From: Nocardia jiangxiensis NBRC 101359 | Lineage (GTDB): Bacteria; Actinomycetota; Actinomycetes; Mycobacteriales; Mycobacteriaceae | Reading direction: 5' to 3' | Assembly (NCBI RefSeq): GCF_000308615.1 | Contig: NZ_BAGB01000174.1 | Coordinates: forward strand, 62,001-126,000 | Length of the DNA stretch: 64,000 nucleotides | Shown: positions 42,637-52,700 of the stretch, one piece after another | Position numbering within the stretch: the stretch's first letter is position 1 | Layout of the letters: every line of letters begins with the position of its first letter | Program-made: the position numbers and the translations under genes | Notes under the pieces: generated by a model | Databases searched by the model: none | What the model was told of the DNA's origin: nothing | The model's input: only the letters and a program-made list of their open reading frames with translations

Positions 42637-43722
42637 ATGCGGTGGTGCCCGGTGAGCTCAACCGCTACCAAGAAAAAATACGAAATCGATCTGGACAGTC
42701 ACTGCCCGCCCGCGGCCTCGCCCGGGCTCCGACACCTCATCGATACCGCGCAGGAAACCATTCAGACCTCGGTCGATCTGCTCGGGTCGGGGCAGGCCAC
42801 AGAAGTGCCGGACCTCGTGAAGCTCCTGAACGACAAGAAGCTGGCCACGGTCCGCGATGGCAAGGCCCAGATGGTCGACAACTATTCGACCAAGATGTCC
42901 GACCTCGATGACATAAAGTCCACGATCCACAAGCAGGACACCGGCGTGAAGTCCTCCGCCAGCAAGACCGGCACTATAGCGGCGGACACCTGGTCGCAAA
43001 TCGAGAAGACGATCGATCAGCTCACCGGCACACTGGATTCGGCTCACGACTGGCAACCGGCCAAGGATGCCACGTACCTTTCCGCCAGCAGGGAAGCGCC
43101 GCTGACGAAAGCCGTCCTGTCCGCCGTCGTCTCCGTTCACGACGAGGTCCAGATCGCCATCGATGGGGTCCAGTCGCAGGCCGACGACGTCGGCAGTTCC
43201 CAGGCTCCGTACGTTCCTTCTCCCTACACCGGCGGGAACTCCGGATCCAGCAGCTATGTGCCGGTCGACGGATCGGGCGGCTACGACAGCAAATACACGC
43301 AATCGGTGACCAGTTCGGGGGGCAGTACCAAGCGCGAGTATCTCGATAGATCCCAACTGGAGCAATACATCGGCAAGGCATTGGATGCCCTCGGTATCAC
43401 CGATCCCGCGGCGCGAGAGAGGTGGACCGAAGGCTACCTGACCCTGATCCAGCGCGAATCCGGTGGCAATGTCGGGGCCATCAACCTGTCCGATTCGAAT
43501 GCCGTCGCCGGACATCCTTCCCAGGGCCTGACACAGACGATTCCCAGTACGTTCGGGGCGTACCACGTCGCCGGAACGTCGAGTTCCATCACCGACCCGA
43601 CCGCCAATATCGCCTCCAGCATGAATTACGTCATGCACCGGTATCACGTGTCCCGGGACGGCGCCAATCTCACCAGCAATGTCCAGCAGGCGGATGCCAG
43701 TCGGTCGCCGATGGGTTACTGA
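42637..43722 (+). CDS. helical secreted-type protein with a C-terminal lytic transglycosylase (SLT) domain
   Basis: A 361-residue protein. Residues 15-190 form a long helical bundle (LRHLIDTAQETIQTSVDLLG; WSQIEKTIDQLTGTLDSAHD) resembling type VII substrates. A Ser/Gly linker follows. Residues 245-345 are a lysozyme-like SLT domain: LTLIQRESGGNVGAIN with catalytic Glu274, then HPSQGLTQTIPSTFGAYHVA and NIASSMNYVMHRY. It should cleave glycan strands. ATG 42637 or GTG 42652 could be the start; neither has a strong ribosome site. Its 3' end overlaps the giant toxin gene on the other strand by 7 bp. A wall-cutting partner for toxin delivery is a plausible role. Confidence 0.8.
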   Translation: MRWCPVSSTATKKKYEIDLDSHCPPAASPGLRHLIDTAQETIQTSVDLLGSGQATEVPDLVKLLNDKKLATVRDGKAQMVDNYSTKMSDLDDIKSTIHKQDTGVKSSASKTGTIAADTWSQIEKTIDQLTGTLDSAHDWQPAKDATYLSASREAPLTKAVLSAVVSVHDEVQIAIDGVQSQADDVGSSQAPYVPSPYTGGNSGSSSYVPVDGSGGYDSKYTQSVTSSGGSTKREYLDRSQLEQYIGKALDALGITDPAARERWTEGYLTLIQRESGGNVGAINLSDSNAVAGHPSQGLTQTIPSTFGAYHVAGTSSSITDPTANIASSMNYVMHRYHVSRDGANLTSNVQQADASRSPMGY

Positions 43723-46700
43723 TCGCGCCCGGTGCCGATGTCACGGCGTCCGAGGGGATATTCGCGTTCGAGCACCGGTGCTCCACGGTCGTGATGAATC
43801 GTGATGCGCAGCAAGCCCGGGGCGGTGGCCCTGTCGACGTATACCTCCCATCGGGCGTAGGTATGCGGGGATCGAGGGGTCCGAGTGAGCAGCAGTGCGG
43901 CGTTCACGCTGATTCGGGACATGTCGTCGTATCCGTCCAGCATCGATGTCAGCACCCGGCGCAGGGGCTGGCCGAACGTGCCGAGATCGGCGTTCGGGGC
44001 GGGCATAATCGTCAGCAGTCGCTCGCCGTCCGGGGTGTCGTCGCTGGTGAGTGTCAGATACGTGGCATCTCCCCGTTCGCCTGAAAGGGTGATCTGCGTG
44101 TGGCTGATTCCGTCCCTGCTGCCCTGGTGCAGCCGCGGGACTCCGCCCAGCAATTCGACCAGAGCCGGTGCCACGGTGCCGATCGTGCCGTGGACCGGGA
44201 CCGGGCTGTCGGTGACATCGTCGGCCCGGTTCGCGGCCGGATCGTAGTCCCCGGCCCGCTCGACGTCGCCCGACGTGCCGAAACCGCGTGCCAGCCAGGG
44301 AATTGCGACCTCCGGTCCCGATGCCAGCAGGCGTAGTTCCTGCCAGGTCAGGGCATTCGGATCGGCGGCGATCCGGGCGAGGATCTCGTCGTACGCTTCG
44401 CTCGCTCGTCGGGCGATTTCGCGCTGTTCCCCGGGTGTGAGCGGGCGATTGCGCTGATCCTCCAACGTGTCGGCGGCCTTCGGTGGCACGGCCCACTCGC
44501 CGGTCGCGGTGCGGTGGTTGTGGTAGTAGATCTCGCCGTCGGTGCCGAGCACGCGTACCGCATCGATCCGCACCATCGGGTCCTGCGATTCGAGTTCGGC
44601 AACGGTGGCCGCCGACCCCGGGACGGCATCGTCATGAGCCTGCTCCGGGGTGAGCACCCGCCGGTTTCCGGAGAGGCGGCCTTCCACATAGCGCATGACG
44701 GTTCGGTGTTTGGAGACATGCGGTTGTACCGCAATGACATCCAGTTCCACGGTGTAGGAGGCATCGGTGAATCGCGAGAGAGTCCCGCCGACCCCTCGGG
44801 TGTTGGTCAATGTCTGTTCGAGCAGGACGTTGCATCGCAGGGCGATCGCATAATCGATCGCCATCTGCTGCCACCGCCACGCGGCATCCATGAGCAGGCC
44901 GGTGGCTGTGTCGTCGAGGGCCATCAACTGTTCGTAGAGCGGATGGAAGCGCAGGAAGGTGTCGATCGTGCCGATATAGACCACGCCGCCGCGCTGCGCG
45001 AAGGCCCGAATGATCAACGGCAGCACGGTCGACTTGCCCGCACCGGGTTGACCGCCGAGCACTCGCACCACGGGATCCGGCAACTCGACCCGAAACTCTT
45101 GTCCGTCAAGGACTCTGACGTTGTCTTCACCCGGGACCTCGTGCCCGAAAACAGCACCGATCACCTTCTCGCGGAAGGTGTCGTCCACTTCGGCGTCGGA
45201 CAGTTCGTACCGCTCGGGTGCCAAGACATCGGTATCCGGCTGGTTCGACTGCGGTTCGCCGTTCGCGCCGGGAGCGTCGGACCTTGGCTGAACTAGTTGC
45301 GCGACAGCTGATTCCGGCCCTATCGTCGTCTGCTCGCCGGGAGGTGCGGCACTTCCGGGCCGGCCGTGCTGGGCGCTGTCTCCGCGCGTGTGGTCGGCGG
45401 GTCGGCCGGCATGGATATTGGGGAATCGCCGTTCACGCGGGTGTGCGTCGGGGATTTCGTCCGCGCGTGGTTGTTGTCGGGCGTCGAAGACCTGGGCGAG
45501 AATGGCGACGATCTTGCGTGGATCGCGGTGGAGTCCGTCGATGTGCGTGCCATCGGCGTTTTTCAGATGGCGTGCATGTGCGCCGACGGCTTTGCCGTCG
45601 AGTCTGCGGGTGTCGTCAGGGTGGAAGACCTCGACGACGTCCTTGCTGGCGAAGACGTCGACGACGACGGCGTGGGCACCTTTGCCGAGGCGTTCGAGCA
45701 GGTCGATGATGGGTTGGTGGGGGTCTGTGCCGGCGTCGGGGTCGACGGTGATCTCGAGGAGTTCGCGATTTCCGCCGAGGTGGTGTTCGACCCCGTGTAC
45801 GAGGATTTCGCCGTTCTGCTCATCGTTGACGTCGTCGAGTGGGACTCCGGCGAATCCGACTGTCGAAGGCGGGTTTACCCCGCGCAGTCCCGCGGCTTGT
45901 GCGTCGTGGAGCGCATTCGGAACACAGTGGTTGTCCAGCGCGGGTGGGCGAGGCTGGGTGGTCGTGCGGGCGGCGGCTGGTGCCTCGCTCGAGACTTCTT
46001 GTGGGGGGACTTGTTTGGTCCCGTTGTCCGATCGATCGGCGGATCGCCAGGGTGTCGACCGTTTCGACGCGATTGCACCAGCCCGGGGTGCAGGCACGCC
46101 TGTCGATGGTGTCAGGAGCTCGGCACTCGGCGGAGGGAGCGTCTCCCGCACCGACACCGGCGCGTTGAAGGGTGTGTACCAAGGGATTCCGGCGTCAGCC
46201 AGTACTTCCTGCAGATATTCGTCGGGTGGATTTCGATGGAAGACGAGCCCGACGAGGTCGCGGACCGTCACACCGCCGAAGATATGGCCCTCGATCTCGA
46301 TTGGTTCGTCGGACGAGAGCCCGACGTAGTCCCGGTTGATGCCCTCGAGACCGAAATAGCCGAGCTCTTTGTGCCTGCTCGGGGTCGCGCCGAATGATTC
46401 GGGCTGCGGATCGGTGATCAGGCTCGGGATGGTCTGTGTGCCCCACGGGCTGCCGACACACGCCGTTGTGCGCGGGGCGAGCGCCGGATTGACGATGCCA
46501 TCCACGTCGCCGTATTCCCTGGCGACATCGTCGTCGAATCGCCAGGGTCTCCCGCTGTTACGAATACGGGCGTAGACCGGCCGAAGCTGCGCTGGAAAGT
46601 CGGGTCCGATTCCGAACAACTCCTGCTCGAGCTGGTCCCGGCTTTCCAGAAGGTACAGACCTCTCCGGCTGACAGTCTCGAAAGGGGTCTTGAATCTGCC

Positions 46701-49700
46701 GTCCGCGAATATTTTGTGTAGCACAAGTGATCTGGTGCGAATCACGATGTCGCCGCTGAAAGCTGGGCGGAGCTCCGCGGACAGCATCGGACGCAGCTGG
46801 CCGACCCCGATGCCCAGCTCTGTCGCCAATGCCGCCGTCCGGCGCTCGTTGGCGACATATCGCCTGGTGTAAGCGCGCTCCGCGGCATTCGGGATGAGTT
46901 GCACGGCCGCGGCTTTCAGGTGTTCCGCTCGCGGGTCACCCGCTTCCTGCGCGTCGAGTAACGAGGTGAGCAGCTCCACCGCGGCCTCATCTGGTCGACG
47001 GAATGCCGGTGCTGTGCCCACGGCCGGAGGCGTCGTGTGCGAAGCTTGCTGCGGGGCACCGGGAGCCGCTGCGCCCCAAGGTGTTCCGTTGTTGTTGTGA
47101 AAGCCCAAGTGCGGGTTTCCGGCCAGACCGTGGCCGACGCCGAACCTGGGTGCGCGCTCACGTCGCTTGTCGCATAGGCCGAGATCGACCGCCGGGTCGG
47201 CAGCATTGTCGAAGGACACCACTGGTCCAGGGGGCGGTCCGCTGGCGCCTCCGGGGGGTGTGGTTCGATTTCGAGCGTTCTTCTCGGCGACTCGGCTCGC
47301 GGCGTCGGGTGATCCGGCATCGAGCCCGCGCGGTGTGTTCCGGATCAGCACACCGGTGATGTTGTCGTGCCCTCCCTTGGCGAGAGCTTGCCCTTCGAGG
47401 GCTTTCACAGTGGTGAGCAGACTCCCCGATTTCTCCCAGGAACGACGTACGATGTCGGCGAGCGCCTCGGCCTCGAAGGTGTCGTTCCACATTCCGTCGG
47501 TGCACAGCAGCAGGAAATCGCCGGGCTCCAAGGGGATCGTTTTCGCGTGCGACTCACCGCCGGACGGGATGCTCAGCGATCGTGAGATCATGTGCGCTCG
47601 CGGGTCCCGCATGGCTTCTGCTTCCGACATGCCCAGTCGTTGCATCAGTATCGTCAGCATCGAGTCGTCCTCGGTGACCCGCTCCGAACCGCCGACGCGA
47701 GGCGAGAGCCGGTACCCTCGACTGTCGCCTTCCCAATCCAGCGCCGCCTGGTCCGGCTCGACCACTGCTGAGATGATTGTGCAGTCCGGTAATTCCTCCT
47801 CGGGCAGGTCGGCGTACTCGGGCAATGTGGCCAGAGCCCGAACCGCGGTCTTGGCGGCGGCTGTGCCGCGCTGGGCGATCTCCACCGGGTCGAATCGTCC
47901 GGCAGCGCGTGCCGCGGTCAGGGCTGCCACCATTTCGTCGACGGCCGCGTCCGCGGCCTTCCGCGCGGCAATATGGGCATTGGCCGAGGACGACCGGCCG
48001 TCGCATACGACGGCCACCTGCACCGGTGTACCAGCGACGTCCACCTCCGCCACCGCGAATCTGTCCTCGTTGGTTGCGTGCCGCAAGCCGATATCGCTCA
48101 CCGCGGCAAGCGAGCCCCGCTCTTCCTCGACGTGCTCGGCCGGCCCGGCCTGGCTGTCGTGAGCCGGTGCCGGGCTCTCTTGTGCTGGTGCAGAGGATGT
48201 TTCGGGTGGTGCCACGCGTGGGTCGGGTGGTGCCGCAGGTGATTGCGGAGGTTGTGGTGCTGTCGGCGCTTGCTGCTCGAGCGATGTCACTTGCGTTTGC
48301 GGCGGTGCCCCGTGCGCCGCGGACTGTCCAGGGCGGGCCCGGATCTGCTGCGCGACAACCAATGCCGCTGCCAGGTCGTGGAAATCACGCCCGCCAGCCC
48401 GGAAGGTAGTGACGACCGCCGCCGCAGTTCGGTCCATCTCACCTGCCGCAGCGGCATTGTGCACCAACCATGCTGCCGTTGTTGTGAAGTTGTCTTTCAG
48501 TAGCTCCAGACGTTTCTGGGACACCTTCCCATCGGGCACCTGCACAAACGACAGGAAGTCTTCCAATAGTCCGACGACGCGGTTCAACTTCCAGTAGTGC
48601 TCGGTGGTGGCGCGTACGTCGGCATCGTTGGTCAGGTCCACTTCGTCCACGTCGATCGCGGCGCGGACCATTTCCTGGGTAGCTCGTTCCCACACCTGAT
48701 ACAACTGGCTGTGATCGACCCCCGCGAGCAGGCCGGTGTCGCGGGCCGGCACCTTTGCGCCGGTGGGAAGAGCTTCGAGCTCCTCCGCAATTGCTTCGAG
48801 AGTCTCGTTGGCATCCCGAAGAGAAGTCTCTGCCCGCTGCCCCAGCGCAAAATCCACCCCGTGCACGAAATCCATCAATATGCCGAGCTGTTCCGCGGTG
48901 CCTGGCGCACGCGTGCCCTGTTGTACGGCCAGCAGCTCATCCAGCAGGGCCAGGGGTTGTTCCAGCTCGTGAAGCGCCACTACCGCGTGCGTGGGATCGG
49001 CCGCCGCGTGCGCTAGTTGCGTAGCGACCGCGTTCCGCACCGCCTGGAGATTGTCGAGGTCGACATCCGGTGGTGGGGGAGCGGTGGCCGGGTTCTGTTG
49101 TGGTGCGGGATCGTTGGCGGCTCGAGGCTTGGGTGCGTCCCAGGGGATGCCACCCTGATTGTGGAAGGCGACGCCTCCCTGGGGAATTCCTGCGAATCCG
49201 GTGTCAGCTCCGAATCGTCGGTGGTTCTTGGGCTGCGGAAGGCCCATTGCCGCGTGCTGGTCGAAATGGTGGAACTGCGCTACCGGGCCGGGGGGAGGTT
49301 CGTTGTACCTCAGCGCACCGTCACCTGGACGCCTCGGTCGGTCGGTCCGGGGAAGGTAGCCCATGCGCAGGGCGACGGCCATCAGATGTGGCCGGTTTCT
49401 GGCTCCGAGCCGGTCGCGGATCGAAGCCTGGCGTACATCCACGGTGTGCCGGGACACGTGAAGGTGTGCCGCGATCTCCTCGTTCGTATCGCCGTTCGCG
49501 ATTCGCCTGAGCATATCCGAGTCGTCGGGGGCCAGTTCAGGACGGCCGGTGCCGGAAGGCGCTTGGGCGGGTCCGGGTTCGGTAAGAGGCAGAAGGCCGG
49601 CTCGCATGGTCACGACCACCAGCTGTGCGCGGCTGCGGACGCCGAGCTTCTCAGCGAGCTTGCCCACGTTTTTGTCCACCACACGCGAGGACACGCCGAG

Positions 49701-52700
49701 GTCCGCCGCGATTTCCTTGCTCGTCTCGCCGTTTGCGAGCCGGGTGAGCAGGTCGATGTCGTCCGGGGGCGGCTGGGGGATGTCGGTGTCGGGAGCCTGC
49801 AATGGGGCGGCAGGCAAGGGAATGCCTCTGTGCCGTCGCGCCGCGGCCAGGACCTGTGACCGGTTGTGGGCTCCGAGCGTTTGGCGGATACGACTCCAGT
49901 GGTCGCGAACCTCCTCATCGGACAGATCGAGTGCCGCCGCGATCTCGCCGTGCGTCTCACCGTTCCCGACGCGAGTGACGATGTCGATTTCGCGGACGGT
50001 GAGTGCGTGCTCCGCGATGTACTCGGCCTCGGTAGCCATCTCCGACCGGGACCGGAGATCGAGCTTTTTGCGGATTTGGGTCAGATACCATCGCACGGTC
50101 GTCGGCGTCACATCGAGAACTTCCGCGATCTCCTGATTCGACTTGTTCGCGCGTACGAGCTCGAGCACCTCTAATTCCCGGTTCGCCAGGCCGAACTGAC
50201 TCGCCGGCTTCGAATCGAGGTCCGGAGTGGCGTGTTTGCCGGCTGCCGGTAGTTCGGCCAGGGCGCCTTGGCCGAGCGGTGACGCCTGCACCAACTGGAT
50301 GAACTTGCCGAGGGCACCGCGCTGCAGCGGACCGAGTGCGCCGCCGGGTTGCCTCGAGGTCACCACTTCGGTAATGACCTGGCGCTCGGTGGGGTTCATG
50401 TTGAACCATGCCTGAACGGCATGCTGTGCGGCGTCGAGTAGCCACGCTTCGATGTCGGCATCCTCGGGTACCGGCCACTGTCGAGATTCCGCTATCCGAA
50501 ATATGACGCCGTTGATGTACTGCGCAACCGGTCTCAGCCGGCCGACCTCGCGGCCGATCAGGACTTTGGAGGCAGGCGCCAGGAAGGTGAGCACGTGTCG
50601 AAGCGTTCCGGGGCCGTACTGCTCACGCAGTTCTCGGAATGCCGCCTCGTCACCTTGGTGGGCTCGCTGTATCGGTGTGGGCGCAGCGGGTTCCTCCAGG
50701 GCTGTGGTGTCCAGGCTGATACCCCACCTTCCTACGGCCTGCAACATGTCTACGAAATTACTGGCGTCGAGTTTTCCCACGATCCACCGCATGCTGTTCG
50801 CGAGGTCGCGGGTTGATATTTCGAGCGTCGACTCAATTTCCGGGTTGGACACGCCCTCCGCGATCAATGCGACAATCTTGATTTCGAGATTCGTCAGCTC
50901 GGGTCGCGGGTCCGCCATGGGCGGCGGTGGTGTGAGCGGGATATCTCCCCTGCGCAGAGCCACCGCTACCTTCGCCTCTCGGCGAAGTACGCCGTACTTC
51001 TTCGTGATGTGAGTAATATGCTCGTCCACGGATTTCGGGGAAATTCCCAGGAGTATCGCGATTCGCTCGTTCGTCTTGCCCTCGGCAATCAGAGTGAGCA
51101 CTTGGGTTTCGCGTCCGGTCAGATCGGGGCGAGACTGGTCGGCGGGCGTCTCGGGTGTGGCGGGGAGGGTGCCCGCTCGCTGAGTGACGGCAATCGCTGC
51201 CGCTAGATTGGGCACGCCGAGTTCGTCTTCGATCTCGGCCTGGCGGGCTAGGACCTCATCGGTCGATATGCTCAGCGACTGGGCCATCTGCGCGGTCGTT
51301 CGATCGTTCGCCACCAACGCGAGCAACTTGATTTGGGGCTCGGTCAGTGTGCCGGGAGGTGGTTGTGCGCCCGGATTCGCCTCGTCCTCCAACTGTGGCC
51401 GGTTCATCGGGCCGGCCACATGATGTGCCAGGTCGACGATGCCTCTGATCGCTCTCGGCGCCAGAGCGCCGATGCCGTCGCCGCGAGAGATGGCATTAGT
51501 GGCCTCGGCGATTCTCCAACGCACTGGGCGGTCCAGTCGGTCGACATCGCGCCAGAATTGTTCGATATCCATGTCGGCGATCCGGTTGTATCCCGGATCA
51601 GATTCGGAAAGACCTTGCGTGCGCAATACCTCCAGCATGCCTTCACGTATCGGCCGGAACCATTGCTTCTCTGTGGCCTGCTCGGCGATCTCACCCAGCC
51701 ATTCAGCGATATCCATCCGGTCGGGCGACTGCCAATGACGTTGGCCGGCAACGACAAATACGTCGTCGTTGATCGCACGCGCCAATCCCATCTGTATCGG
51801 GAGTTGCGGTCCGCGTCGGCCGCCGGAAACCCTCATCATGGCCAATACATGTTGAAAGGTCAGGCTGCGCAGTGCCTCCAGTACGTCCGGGTCAGGCTCT
51901 CGGCCCGGCTGAACCGCCGCGAATTTTTCGGCATGTCCGGGTGCCTCGGTTGTAGCGCTGTCCTCGGGTGCGTCGTTGTCGGCGGGGCGGCCGACGTGGA
52001 ATCGGGAGGAGACGGGGCCGCGGGGGACCGCGCCGGGGAGTTCGGTCGGCAGGTTGTCGTGGTCGAAGGCGAGGACGAATGCCCGGACCACTCGTCGCGG
52101 GTCGCCGTGCGGGACATTGTTGCCAGTGGCGTCGATCAGGAATCCGTGTCCGCCGACTTTCTGTTGATTGCCGTCGGGCAGGGTTACCGTGGCCTGGTCC
52201 TCGGGGGCGAATTCGACGACCACTGCCACCTGTCGTGCGTGTGGTTGTGCGTCGGGGCCCTCGGGTTGCAGGCGTTGGCGGACCCAGTCGACGACTTCGT
52301 CGACGGAGTGTTCGGCGTCCGGGTCGAGCGGGATTTCCTGGAATGCGCTGGGTGCGCCGTTTTCCAGGTGTGGCATCCGGTCTTCGAGGCCGTCGTTGCC
52401 GACCAGTGGCATGCCTGCCAAGCCGATCTCGGCAGGGGCCGGTTCGCGTACGGGTACGCCGGCGGCATGCAGGTCCTGGAGCATTACCACCGCGCAGTTG
52501 TTTCGGCCGGTGTCTGGCACGTCGGCTGCCGAGCTGCTAGCGGGCCGGTGACTGGAAACACCGTTCGGCTGTGGGGTGACGGTCTCGGTGGGGGGAGTGT
52601 CGGAATAGGGAGTGTCGGAATCGGTGACGGTGGCAGGTGCGGTCTTGCCCCTTGGTGCGCTGTTCTCGACCGGTGGGTGAAGCGAACCAGGGTTGGCGGC

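Noticed and set aside
24369..43722. Whole region as an integrative conjugative element
   Set aside because: No integrase, relaxase, oriT-like hairpin set or flanking direct repeats are visible in the window, and the left boundary is an ordinary terminator. The idea remains possible only if the missing parts lie outside.
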